From Beta vulgaris subsp. vulgaris (taxonomy: Eukaryota > Streptophyta > Magnoliopsida > Caryophyllales > Amaranthaceae): a stretch of 64,000 nucleotides of DNA. The notes under the pieces are model-generated. The model saw nothing but the letters and a program-made list of their open reading frames with translations. It searched no databases and was not told the origin of the DNA. The stretch lies in NCBI RefSeq assembly GCF_026745355.1, contig NC_079207.1:30383007-30447006 (forward strand), written 5' to 3'. Made by a program: the position numbers and the translations under genes. Below are positions 23,514-34,583 of this stretch, one piece after another (within the stretch, counting starts at the first letter, position 1; each line of letters starts with the position of its first letter).

Positions 23514-23539
23514 GTCTCACGTTTGTCTTAACGTGAGAC
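23514..23539. repeat. Perfect hairpin, 10-bp stem
   Basis: GTCTCACGTT (23514-23523), six-base loop, AACGTGAGAC (23530-23539). It is followed at about 23580 by a second gtctcacaaaatctcac phrase. This resembles the gagacggtctcac ends of some plant MITEs, but an element could not be delimited. Confidence 0.55.
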
Positions 23540-24420
23540 CTGACCGGCCCAAGAGATATATATTTTTAGGAAACAGACCGCGTCTCACAAAATCTCACGA
23601 TCATATTTTGGCGAATTAGTTAAGTATTTTAGCACAATAGTTTTGAGCTGGTAATCTTTATGTAGACTTCTTGGAGTGCCTTTCTTGCATCTTCATTATC
23701 TTGACTTTTGAGAATGAGATTGTCGAACTAATTTTCTCGCGGTTTCATATCGCCATGGGGTTACATTGATTTATTTATTCATTTCTCTTTTCCACACTTT
23801 CCTCTTTACATATCTAATCCACCTTTTGCACATATACTTATGTAGTATTTTTGTGCTTGAATGCATGTGCATGATTCTCAAGGCATGAAAATACAATCAT
23901 AACAGCATAACTATTACTTTATATTATTTAACTATTAAGAATAAATTAATAACTAATAACATTTAGGTATTAGTTATGTTTTTCAAATAAAAAGTTAAAC
24001 TTTCAAATGCAAAAGTTATGTTTTCGGTACCAAGAGTGATTTGATCTGTTTCTTCAAAGTTTTTGCAAGTGCAAGTTATCAACTAATAATGGGCTATATA
24101 TATTACCCTTTGTGGTGAATATGTGTCAAACTCTTCTTTCACTTCAAACATGATAAACATGTGAAAAAATAAAGTAAGTGTTTGTGGACATTGTCTTTGC
24201 AAACTTGTGCTCAAATATTTTACTTACATCCAAATTAAACATCCAATGCAGGTTGTATACATAAAATGAATGAGGAAAACAATACAGGTTTTAGGGCATC
24301 TCGATGGATTAGAGAAGAAAGATAGAATGTTTATGTGTGATACTGAAGTTAGGGTCAATAAATTGCATTATAATCTGTAATATATGATATAACTAATATA
24401 CTCTAGCACTTAACTAATAG

Positions 24421-24730
24421 GGGTGAGCAGAAATTTCGGGTACCCAGATCCAGACCCGGTCCCGGTGTGGACCCGCCGGGTCCGGACCCGGGCCAACTGG
24501 GTCCGGGTCTAGGTCCAAAAAATTGGACCCAGTTGCATCTGGTTCCAATTCTGGGTAGAATTTTTTCGGACCCAGTACCTGGTGGGTACCCAGTTTGACC
24601 GGTTCCAGCTCTGGGTACCCGGTTGGAGCGGGTCTAGGACCGGGTACCCGGTACTTAGAATTGGTTTTTTTCATGTACTCGTATAGAGTTGGTAATAGGA
24701 TAATAGCGGGTCTAGGACCGTGAGAACGTC
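24421..24730. repeat. GC-rich GGGTACCC repeat block
   Basis: An island of high GC in AT-rich surroundings, made of shuffled gggtacccg, ggacccgg and ggtctaggaccgg words that are largely self-complementary. Blocks of this kind are dispersed repeats in many plants. The proline/glycine-rich frame that crosses it on the minus strand is a by-product of the repeat. Confidence 0.7.
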
Positions 24731-25082
24731 TCTCCAACAACGGACTCTAATTTTATTGATAAAAATATCTTTTACAAAGATAATCTTTTCCCAAACTGTT
24801 TTTAAATATCTTTTATATAACTATTTTGATAAAAATCTTTTATAATAAAATCTTTTAGAAACCTACTAACTATTTTCTAATATCTTTTAGAGACTTATTA
24901 TCTTTCCAAAACCTATTGCAACTCAACTACCTACACTATATAATACCCTCCTAACAATTATCATCGACTCACTAACTAAAAAAAATACACAGCATAAAAA
25001 TCCCTCGATAAATTCCCTAATTCCCTCATACTCTCTCACAGCACAATCACACAACCATCTCTCATCTCACGCTTAAAACATA

Positions 25083-25652
25083 CTTCCTCCGTTGTTTTAT
25101 ACATGCTACATAGAGAAAGTGGAGGATTTTTAAAAAAGGTAAAGAGAGAAAGTAGGGGACCACCACTTTTTGAATAAAAAAAACATTTGTTAAGGAAAAA
25201 GTATGAGTATTTTAAAAGAGAAGGTGGAGGACCACCAACTTTATAATAGTATTTTAAGATTTTTATGGTGAAAAGAAATCCATTTATGGTATGTAGCATC
25301 TATCCTAACATTTTCATTTATAGTGTGTTTGGTTCATTTTTAGTAAAGGAAAGAAAGCGAAGAGAAAGGAAGGGAAGAGAAAAGAAAAGAATGGAAGAGA
25401 AAGGAAAAAACCTTAATTTCTCATGTTTGGTATAAATTTTTTCTTTTCTTCCGAATTCCCCCGCTTTTGGGAGGAAAGGAAAGTGAAATTTTATTAAAGA
25501 GTCTTTCCTTCCAATTCCTCCCATTTCCTTCCAATTAATTTTTTTTAATGAACCAAACATTGAAAAGTAATAAATTTCCTTCTACTTCCTTTCTTTTCCT
25601 TCCACATTCCTTTAACCAAACAAACTCTTAAAGAATAGAAGAACGGAGGAAG
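25083..25652. mobile_element. Stowaway-type MITE carrying a nested second MITE
   Basis: Left end cttcctccgttgtttt after TA (25081-25082). The right end aacggaggaag precedes TA (25653-25654). The inverted ends agree over 11 bases. The body is interrupted by a second short element at 25321-25627, so the host MITE itself is about 260 bp. The inner left half repeats an aga(g)aaagtggagga phrase. Confidence 0.75.
25321..25627. mobile_element. PIF/Harbinger-type (Tourist-like) MITE nested in Stowaway
   Basis: Flanked by TTA at 25318-25320 and 25628-25630. The left end tagtgtgtttggtt and the reverse complement of the right end (gagtttgtttggtt) match at most positions. The interior is purine-rich on the left and pyrimidine-rich on the right (aaggaa..ttcctt), so it can fold back on itself. 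TTA target duplication is typical of PIF/Harbinger. No coding capacity. Confidence 0.6.
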
Positions 25653-25654
25653 TA

Positions 25655-27639
25655 ATACTTACCCAACTATTTCGATCCTTATACATAATCTCTCCACACG
25701 CCCAACTAAAATCTCACGTCAAGATTACAACACAAGGACACCACCGCCTGCATCTGCTACGTACATCTCCTAAGTGTTAAACACCACTTTGTTTTTTGAT
25801 CTTACCAATATAATCACATCATATATGTACCAACGTCTAACACCTACAATACATCTATTAGTAAATTTTCAAAACCCACCAGTAAAGACACAAACGCAAT
25901 ATTGTTTTAAAGACTCATACAAGTACAACTATTCAATTTTCCAAGATCTGTACAAATCAACGATTTTGGATGATTGTATAATTTCTAAGGTCAACTAAAT
26001 TAACCACCTTTATTCTGTTTCTTTATGTATCTTTGTTATTTTATTGAAGTTGTTAACATTCAATTCATGATGTAGATTGTTAACTTGTCTCTGTGACTGT
26101 AAGTATTGTATATATTATACTAATTACCTGCAATATTTTATTTTCTTATTTTTATTTCTTTTTCATGAACATAATATTTTTTATGCCTAGTTGTAATATT
26201 TATCACTTTGTATTTATTGCTAAACAAGACCTAAATAATTGTTCTAACTAAATCAGATAATATGGACAACCTGCTAAGAATCCAGTAATCTGATTGCATA
26301 ATAACTTGTCACTAAAAAATTAGTCTTTTTATGTGTTTCCTGAACCAACCTAGACTAAATATTTTTAGGGTGAATTAAAACGTTATATGATTATTCTTTA
26401 GGATAAAATCTATTATGAATCGATATTTAGTAGAGGCCAACAATGGGCAATATAGTTCATGACTATTTTTTACCCTCACCCTCGAACTCAATTTTTGGTT
26501 CCTGACTATCTATAGGAGTCATGACGGGAAAATCTACATTGGATAAGTCCCTAAGATGTACCTTCTGTCTCAATATCCAATTACGTTTATGATTCTTCCT
26601 TTAAAGGATTGTTGGCAACTTAAAAACATATCTTTAATAAAACCTTAACATTTGGGTAGTCAAATAAACGCGTTCACACGCGTGTAGGCATTAAAGGAAT
26701 TGAAAAATACACGCCTACAATTTGGTGACATCATTGCGGAGGATTTTTAAAAAATTAATTTTTTAAAATGAGTGGGTGAAACTTGAAAAATACGATTCAT
26801 TCTTATTTTTATGCTTTAGAATTATATATTGTTTTGCATGTGCATGGCTATTGTTCAGCCGCCATAAGGACAATCTACATCGCCTCATTAGCAAATATTC
26901 TATGTGTGAGGTTACCCCGGGTGTTTGCGCTTTATTTGTCCTTCCAAAAAGCTTCCCGAGCGATAGTGTTGGATCTTAGTCATAAGCAAACCTATCCAGC
27001 CATGACATTTTTCTCTTGTTCCTAAATTGAGACTGGAGTGCGTCTTACACGTGGCCACCTCTTTAAACAAGGGTACGAAGCGTAGGATCAATTTCATAGT
27101 CATGAACCCTTTCATCCTTGACCTAAACCTGACCAAAAGTTGAATGTAGAATTTGACTTTAGATTCGAACTTTGCATATAATTATACAACTTGTGCATAT
27201 TTTTGTTTGCGTGCCATTAATTGTTTCGTATTATTGATCTTCGAGATAAAACTATTCAACGAAATCACGCAAAGAGAGATTTCCACCTGCTTCCTTGTAC
27301 ATCACCCCACACTTCAAACATGCGCTCCGCGCAGCTATGTTGCGTCACACGCTTCTACCCCGAGCCCATGGTAGAGCGTCGTGCCTGACGTGATGTCATC
27401 CATGCGTTGCGTGCAACATCCCCATGTCCCACACTATTGTCGTACGTCCAACACAACTATTTGCGTCTCACAAAATTCCTCGCCCAGATCTTATTTGTGC
27501 ACTCCTTTTCCTTAAGTGCTTTAAATCTTTAGTTTATTTTCTTCATCTACTTTTGGCGCCTCATTGTTACTCGTTGGTAATACTCGTTTGTGCAATGTTA
27601 TATTTTTGCTAATTGTAGGATAATTCATTAACCTTCATC
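25655..27639. other. Gene-poor stretch, possibly edge of an old retrotransposon
   Basis: No domain recognised. Base composition changes near 27290-27470 to a GC-richer segment (cgctccgcgcagc, gcgtcgtgcctgacgtg) without a clear reading frame. This could be part of the LTR or leader of the degraded gypsy element that follows. Confidence 0.35.
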
Positions 27640-28620
27640 CCATTTTTTTATTCAACAATCTATCTTCAAAAAAAATATATCTCCATCTTTTTTTATTTTT
27701 TTAAGAAAGAAAATTCATCTCAAAAGAAAAAAATAATTTCAATCTATAACCTCCTATCTATTTCGAAAATATTATCCCCATCCTTTACCAAAAAATCTTT
27801 CCCACTATTTTAAAATAATCTCCCATCTTTTATAAAAATTTATCCCCATCTCTTTTTTTTCTTCAAAAATTATTCTCCTATCTTTCTCAAAATTCCATCC
27901 CATCTTCGATCTCCTATCAGCTTCAAAAATTCTATCTCCACCTTTTTTTTTCCAAAAAAAAATCTCCATCTTTTTTCCTATCAGATATCCTTTTTTCTTC
28001 TAAAAATCCATCATATATCCTATCTTTTCATGTATATCATCCATCCTTTATGTGCACATCATTTAGGATTCATTTTAGTGTTCATCTTGTTGTAAAAGTC
28101 TCATCCATTTAGGAATTCTAACTCCATGAGAAGTCCATCTAGCTCATATGTCTAGGTTGATCCAGTTTCACCACATTTATAATTCTTAACCCTGTCTAGG
28201 TTCACCCATCTAAGAAGTCTAGGGTCGTTAGAATTCTTGCCATCTTAGAAGTCTATAATCCATAGAAAATCCATGCATAGGAGTATAACACCATTAGAAT
28301 TCCATCCATCATTAGGAGTCTAAATCCATTAGAATTCTGTCCATCATTAGGACTCTAAACCCCATTAGAGTTCCATTCATCTTATGACTCTAGATCTATT
28401 AGAATTCCATCCATTTTAGGGGTCTAGGCCCACTAGAGTTTCATTCAATTTAGGAGTCTAGGTCCACTAGAGTTTCATGCACATCATTAGGAGTCTAGCA
28501 TCTTTGAAAGTTCGTCAAATTTAGAATTCTAACGTCATTAGAAGTCTATCAAGTCTAGGATTATGAAGTCATTAGAGTTTCATGCCAATTAGGATTGCAT
28601 TCATATAGGAATCCCTTTGC
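27640..28620. repeat. Degenerate tandem repeats in an LTR/leader region
   Basis: Two adjoining repeat types. 27640-28020: a pyrimidine-rich segment of tccccatctttt..caaaaat words about 35-45 bp apart. 28060-28600: at least eight imperfect copies of a unit reading (c)attagaattccatccat..ttaggagtcta, spaced about 45-60 bp. No coding. Such repeat-rich leaders are common upstream of gag in large Ty3/gypsy elements. Confidence 0.65.
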
Positions 28621-28956
28621 ATTGCATAATCCATCATTCATACACTTCATGCATTACTAGAGTTATTAAGCATTTAGGAGTCTCATTGCATTCATACACT
28701 TCATTTCATCTGATGCATTCCGCATTTAGTAGTCTTGAACTACAAGCGATTTGATTCCCTCTTTTGGGATATGTAGGCAGCCTTTACGGGTTCGAACATA
28801 TTGATTGAGTCATGCATACATACGTTAGGTCTAGGTGTATCTAAAAAACAAACAAAAATCATCATGCATGTAGGATATTCAAATTTGTTCCTAAAAGCTC
28901 AATTTTAAAGCAAGCATACATTCTGCATCCTATTCCTTTCTCCATTTTTAATCCCG

Positions 28957-29577
28957 ATGGATGATCCATTACAGAAAACATACAATATGACAAACACATT
29001 TCAATCACAAGTCAGTGAGTTGAAGGGTATGCTAGTGGATCTTATAGCACGTGTTGGCAGACTAGAGGCAAACTACATTGTTCTTCAAGGGAATTGTAGT
29101 GCAGGTTATGAGACAACAAATAGCGTCGATACCATGGTAGATGACCCACAAAGGATCAATGAACTTAACAACGTCACACCACATAGCTCAATTCTCAGGC
29201 CTTCGATCAAGTCCGACTTCATTGTTACTCCTATTAGAAAAACATCTAAGCACCTTCATGTCACTGCCTCACATGGACCTAAACATAATGCCATCAAGCC
29301 TAAAAAGAAACCGCAAAGGAAGTATACCTCGTTAGATATGAGTTATGAGGTCGCCTTTGACCGCCTTCATGCTAAAGGTGTAATTTCTCTTATTGGGCCC
29401 ACTCTAGACCCTCATAAAAATAGAAAACAACCAGCATGGGATAAGGATGCCTATGGCAAATACCATAGAGGCAATGGACATAAGATTGCTTACTGCAAAA
29501 AGTCAAAAGAGGTTGTCCAAGATGTGATAGACAAGGGGAGGCTTACACTCCCTACTGCTGAAAAATGCAGAAGATAG
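28957..29577 (+). pseudogene. Gag fragment of a Ty3/gypsy retrotransposon
   Basis: 206-residue open frame. The first 50 residues contain a heptad-like SELKGMLVDLIARVGRLE stretch that could form a coiled coil. The C-terminal part reads KYHRGNGHKIAYC followed by VVQDVIDKGRL, the zinc-knuckle block and linker seen in plant gypsy Gag proteins. The knuckle normally starts CxYH; here it is GKYH, so the first zinc ligand is lost. No protease or RT follows; the frame ends at 29577. It would have packaged element RNA; now a relic. Confidence 0.65.
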
Positions 29578-30473
29578 TTACCTTAATGCCATAGAAGTAG
29601 ACACATCTCTAAGCCCAATCGCTCATTAAAGTGTTTAGACTCATTTAGGTTCAATCAACACACAACAAATACACTTCTTATCTTTTCATTTAGAAGGGGA
29701 ACTCATGAAGATTGAAGCAACGAAGTTGTCTCGTCACATGACGTAGAAGTCTAATATAGGATTTTACCTCTTATTGCATCATAATTTTCAATTAATAAAT
29801 GTGTATTTATTTTCTAACCTTGCAATAATGAGTATAAATGAAAATCACGATTGCCGCCTTAAAAGAAATGAATTTCTAATCATCATGACTATTAATGAAG
29901 GCAATGAACAACTGGCAAATATAAAAGAGGCATTCCTCCCTTCACTACAACCATTCCAGCATACATAACACCCCTCTCCCTTTAACCTACCTCGTGGAAG
30001 GTATATTTGACATCAATTAAATATAAAGGGTAAAAAAAAAGAGCAACAAGAGAAATCAAAGCAAAAAAAAAGAAACAAAAAAGATACAAAGAGCGCAAAA
30101 CATAGAAAAAAGAAGAAGTGTTTCAAATAAGCCCATCAATAGTTTTGTTAAATGCACATTCTTTTTAGAACCTTCAACCGTCGATCATTAACCTCCCATT
30201 TCATCAAAGGCCTTGACCTTCACAACCAAAGACCATTACAAGCCAAATCAAACATCTAATAAACCTTCTCGTAAACAAACGACAACCATCCATATCGCAT
30301 CCCAATAAGACATAAAAGACAAACCAAAGCCGGCTAGGTTGAAAACCCATAAGGGCAACCTAGGAAAAAGTCAAGGCACCTTATCATTCATCAGCCTGAA
30401 CTACGAATAATCTGATTCTGCTAAAGATATATAAGAAACCTCACCCCGAGGTCTGACCGCTTTAAAGCAAACC
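29578..30473. other. Non-coding remains of the old gypsy element
   Basis: No domain recognised. A purine-rich patch (30025-30120) is followed by a CA-rich segment. The last five bases (AAACC, 30469-30473) are the left target-site copy of the inserted LTR element. Confidence 0.45.
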
Positions 30474-33400
30474 TGTAATAGCCCATATTTTTAAGCAGGT
30501 TTTAGTAAAAGATAATTATGTTTTATTACCTTAATTGTATGTTAAACCTATAGTAAAGCATCTTAGAAAAGGTGAATTTTAATATCTAAATATAATTTGA
30601 GTTTAAGTTATATTTTCGAAAAGAAAAAGAAAAAATAAAATCTATTCACTCTTTTATCTCTCGTGGCAATAGGAAAATAGGCCACATTGTTGCTTTGTTG
30701 TCAATCTTTCATCTCCCTTCAATTAGAATAAAAGAAATAGGGAGACATTCAGTAAAGAGGAAACCCAAAAAAAAACCTCAAAACTCATTCTTCATGCGCC
30801 TCTTCTTCTTCCTCTAGTTTCAATCCAATTTTCTGCTGTTTTTCGTTCGGCGTTGCGCGCTCCGCCGCTGCAGCTCGTATCTGTTCTTTTCTCTCTCCTC
30901 TTTGTGGCTGTTGGATGTTCGATTTGTTGATGCTACAACCGTGTTGCTGCTGTCGTCGGTGTTCGACCAAAGTTCCGGCACCGTCAATGATGCTGTGGTT
31001 ATATTTGCCGGCGAGTTGTCGTCGTTGTGTTGTAGCTTCGTCAGATTCGTTGCCGCTCCATTCATTCTCAAATTTCTATTGATGTTGTCCATCTTATTTC
31101 TTTAGAAAGGTATAATTTTGAGTGTTTTAATTCTTATTCATCAATAGTAATCTGATTTATATATTTATAATAGTTTTGATTTTCACAAGTATAATTGAAT
31201 TTGTTATTGAGTTAGAAAAATCAGATTATGAGATTTAAATTGGTATTATTTGGGTTGTTGTTATTAAAGATTGAATCTTTTGCTTTTATTAAAGGTATAA
31301 ACAGAGTTCCTTCTCTCTTTTCAATTAATGTAATTCGGCCAATTTGGTTGGTGGATTTTTGGTAAAATATCTGGTAAGTCGTTGTGGTTATAGAATGATA
31401 ATTATGGTTTTCATAATTATTTCTTTTCAACCTCTTATATTGTTATTAAGAGAGGAAATTACTTTTTGTAAAGAACTTGGTTTTGATTATAAAGTTCAGG
31501 AATTGTTTTTGTGTCAATTCGTTCGATATATCTGTATTGAAATCCATGATTGTGAGTCTGCCAAGTTAGTTGACTAGTGGTTATTGGGAAAATTCAGCTA
31601 GTTGAAGATAATAAGACTAAGGAATCAAGATTATAGTCACAAGCTAATTACTCTCAAATATATAAGATTCTATTATGTTTATCATGATGCGAGCAATATT
31701 AGTAATGGGTTGTGAGCCATAAATTGGTCATTGGGTTATAGGATTCCAGTTAATTAAGCAAAGGAATTTATGTTTGCAAGTTTAATTTGAGTGTATGCTC
31801 TACTTGAGAATAGTTACTAATGATAATTATTGTTTTATGGTAAATCGTTTGGAGTTCATATATCGATTGGTATACAAAGAAGATGTACTAATGGAGCTAT
31901 ATGCGAAGTTAGGTAAAGGTACACATATGTCCTTCCACTTTCAAAATATTATTTGTTTCGATTGATCATATAAACTATATAAGTTGATCTTGATATGTTT
32001 CATAAGTTAAACTTATGTTATATTAGAAATGTGATTTGTGTACTATATGGTTTCTGAAATACATGTTTATGAGTTTTAAGACAAAGGTAGAACTAAATCG
32101 CAGATTAAGTTTTATTGGCTACAAGTTATGTTTTATGTTTTATGTATTCACTAAAGTAGTCGTATGAGTTATTTCAGGCACATGTAAGTTATAATTGGAT
32201 TTGATTCTAGAGTGAGATGTCAAGTATAATCGATATATCTATTAGACAAATTATAAACTTAGATTATGTAAGTAAATTATTGATAGATGTTTGTGATGCG
32301 ACTCATTATGACTATAATATAAGTCTTCAAAGAAAGGAGTTTTCCAATATAAATTTTGAGGAATTTGTCCTTCGGCTGTGGGAAATAAGAGTTTTTAAGT
32401 TCATAAACTAAATATTGTGTTATATGTTTGTGAGGAATAGAAATCCAGATTATGATTAAATTATATTCTTTAAAAGCACCTTTAGGTATTCTCTGGAAGA
32501 ACAACTTTGGTTATACGCTGAGAATTTATAATACTATTGGAGCCAGCAACATATCAATTGGGATATTAGATTTAGAGTGCATCTAAAAAGTTATAAGTAA
32601 GCTGTATGAATGTGTTTTGGGAAGAAAGAGAACTTCGACTAAAAGATATATCACATTATTCAGGGGTAGTCCTTGGAGAATTCCGAATCCTTGGAAATAG
32701 ATTTGTAAAGATAGGAAATCTACGTTGGGATGTTTGTGAGTTGATGGATTGCCAAATAAGATGAATGGAAAGGTTATTCTTCGTAAAGAGCATTTGTGTA
32801 TTGAACAAAAGTTTATATAAAATAGAAACTCTAATTTGGAGACATGACTTTTGGTAAGCAATGTTTTGTTTTGGAGAATCCTTACGAAAATGAAGTATAG
32901 TTTCTGTAAAGTCGGTATCGAAAGAGATTTAGCCAAAGAATTTTTATAAAGGATGATTTATACCAAGTTACTAAAGTATTATGTAAGCAATTTAATTTGG
33001 GTATATCTAATACCCGAAAGTGATTCTATTATGATAATTTGAAATTTATGAATCTGAATCTTCGAAAATATGAATTTCTGATTCTGTTTTATGAGGGGAA
33101 GAAGCTGCTAAAGCAGTGACGAACAACATTTGTGGAGCAGGTTTGCTCATTATGTGTGAGCGGGTATTGCTCCGGAGCGGAATTGCTCCGTTATGTGGGG
33201 TCATGACCTAAAAGTCTTGCAAGCAGTACAAAATGGAAGAGGGAGACGTCCCTTGTATAAAGCTTAGAGAATTCGCCTGAAAGGCAACTCTATTCGTGTT
33301 CTCTTCCCCAGTATAATATGATTTCTGAAAGAAAATAGAATTTGTATTTAAGTATTCGAGTGGTTTCGTGGAGAGTTATTTCAAACTTTAATTTTTGAAA

Positions 33401-34178
33401 TGATGTTTCGTGCACCCAAGTTATGGAATTTATGCGTCAATTATGGAATGATTTACTAAGAATTTTATTAGGAATATATGCAAGAATTAACTAGGATATA
33501 CGTATGGATTAAATATTTTTGGTATATGATCCATAGAAGTGAGAGAGATTTATTGACGTAAAGTATGTTAGAGTTGACTTCGAAAGATTGTATTAGTTCT
33601 ACGGAAGTAGCATTTCAAACTATGTTCAAGTATTTGTTATATACTTCTTTATGACTTCGATGTATCTAAATTGCAAATGTCTTGTAACATCTTGATTACG
33701 ATGGTTTCATAAGATAAGTTTAAATCTGTACATACATTTTTAAGCCACTGAAAATATTTTATGGTTGGACAGTGTGTACTCAGTTTCGCTGATTTTGTTC
33801 TTGGAACCTGTCCTGGTGGGGGCAGAGTTCATTGTTAGTGACCTTGCAGGTTCGTGTGTGGAAAGCTCAGAATGGATGAAAGGAAGAATTTGGATATCAA
33901 GGTTATAATTAGATTTAATAGTCCAAAGGTTGTATTTGGAAGTATTCCAGTTCTTAGTGAAAGATTTAATATTCTATTATTTTGGGAATAAAGTAAATTG
34001 TAATCTGTTATTGGTTGTGAAGTTATATTGTTGTGGGCCCATGACCCACAGGTCCAGGATCGTTCTATAGGTTATGTTTCCGCTGCAAGTGAATATAATT
34101 CGAGGTTATTAAACATTAATTGTAATTAGCGTATCTTAAGTGTGTTTAGCTAGCAGCTCGGAAGTGCGGGCTGTTACA
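30474..34178 (+). repeat. 5' LTR (3,705 bp)
   Basis: TG...CA boundaries. A pyrimidine-rich, GC-richer segment at about 30780-31100, ending in ...cttatttctttag, resembles the transcribed leader of plant LTRs. The frames crossing it on either strand are not related to known proteins. Internal landmarks include a gctccggagcggaattgctcc near-palindrome at 33170-33190 and gggcccatgacccacagg near 34036. Confidence 0.92.
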
Positions 34179-34180
34179 GG

Positions 34181-34192
34181 TGGTATCACAGC
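34181..34192 (+). promoter_or_regulatory. Primer-binding site, initiator Met-tRNA type
   Basis: TGGTATCACAGC lies two bases after the 5' LTR. It matches the usual TGGTATCAGAGC complement of initiator methionine tRNA with one mismatch (G to C at the ninth base). It primes minus-strand DNA synthesis. Confidence 0.85.
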
Positions 34193-34570
34193 ATGGTTGT
34201 TTCGGAGTTGTTGTGATCTTCATATCATGACATATGAGCTCAAGTAAGATAATTAGGATTACATGAAATTGATTTGAGTTATTAGTTAGTTGAAAATTGA
34301 GAAATTAAAGGTTGAGTGTTTTGAATCGAAGTTGAGAAGGTGCATAATCCTTTTGGGATTTTAGCTTGTCATGCGAGTGATGATGTGAGAAAATTATGTT
34401 ATAATCGTAAGGAGGAATTTTGATTGAGGCTTAGTGATTATATTGAGGTTATAGACTAAGTTATGAGTATATCTGCTTCGAGTTTTGTCTAAAATGTTTT
34501 ATGTGATCTATTCATTTTGAAATACTCGAAAGTTTTTGTGTTTTCAAATTTCGAGGACGAAATTTCTTGT

Positions 34571-34580
34571 AAGGGTGGTA
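34571..34580 (+). promoter_or_regulatory. Polypurine tract
   Basis: aagggtggta, three bases before the 3' LTR start. It serves as primer for plus-strand synthesis. It is interrupted by pyrimidines, as in many plant gypsy elements. Confidence 0.7.
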
Positions 34581-34583
34581 GTA

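Larger units (their letters stand above)
21951..24420. other. Intergenic stretch, no gene
   Basis: No coding region recognised. It contains a short tail-like insertion (22093-22145), a hairpin (23514-23539) and a degenerate short-period repeat (about 23280-23460), listed separately. The remainder is unremarkable AT-rich DNA. Confidence 0.5.
34179..34583 (+). other. Internal domain of the giant-LTR element (405 bp, non-coding)
   Basis: It starts two bases before the primer-binding site and ends three bases after the polypurine tract. No open frame of note. The last 50 bases (ttcgaggacgaaatttctt) match the phrase usually found just before the 3' LTR of plant Ty3/gypsy elements. Confidence 0.85.

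Noticed and set aside
24414..24740. Proline/glycine-rich frame on the minus strand
   Set aside because: By-product of the ggtaccc repeat block.
30820..31105. Open frames on both strands inside the LTR, conserved in both LTRs (also 34943-35213)
   Set aside because: The two copies are identical because LTRs are copied together. A 1-bp indel changes the frame between them, and the residue composition is that of a pyrimidine-rich leader.
31344..31577. 77-codon plus-strand frame repeated at 35451-35684
   Set aside because: Duplicate only because of the LTR pair. No similarity or codon bias seen.
34181..34192. Possible tRNA-derived sequence
   Set aside because: Only the primer-binding complement of a tRNA end is present; no tRNA gene was found in the window.
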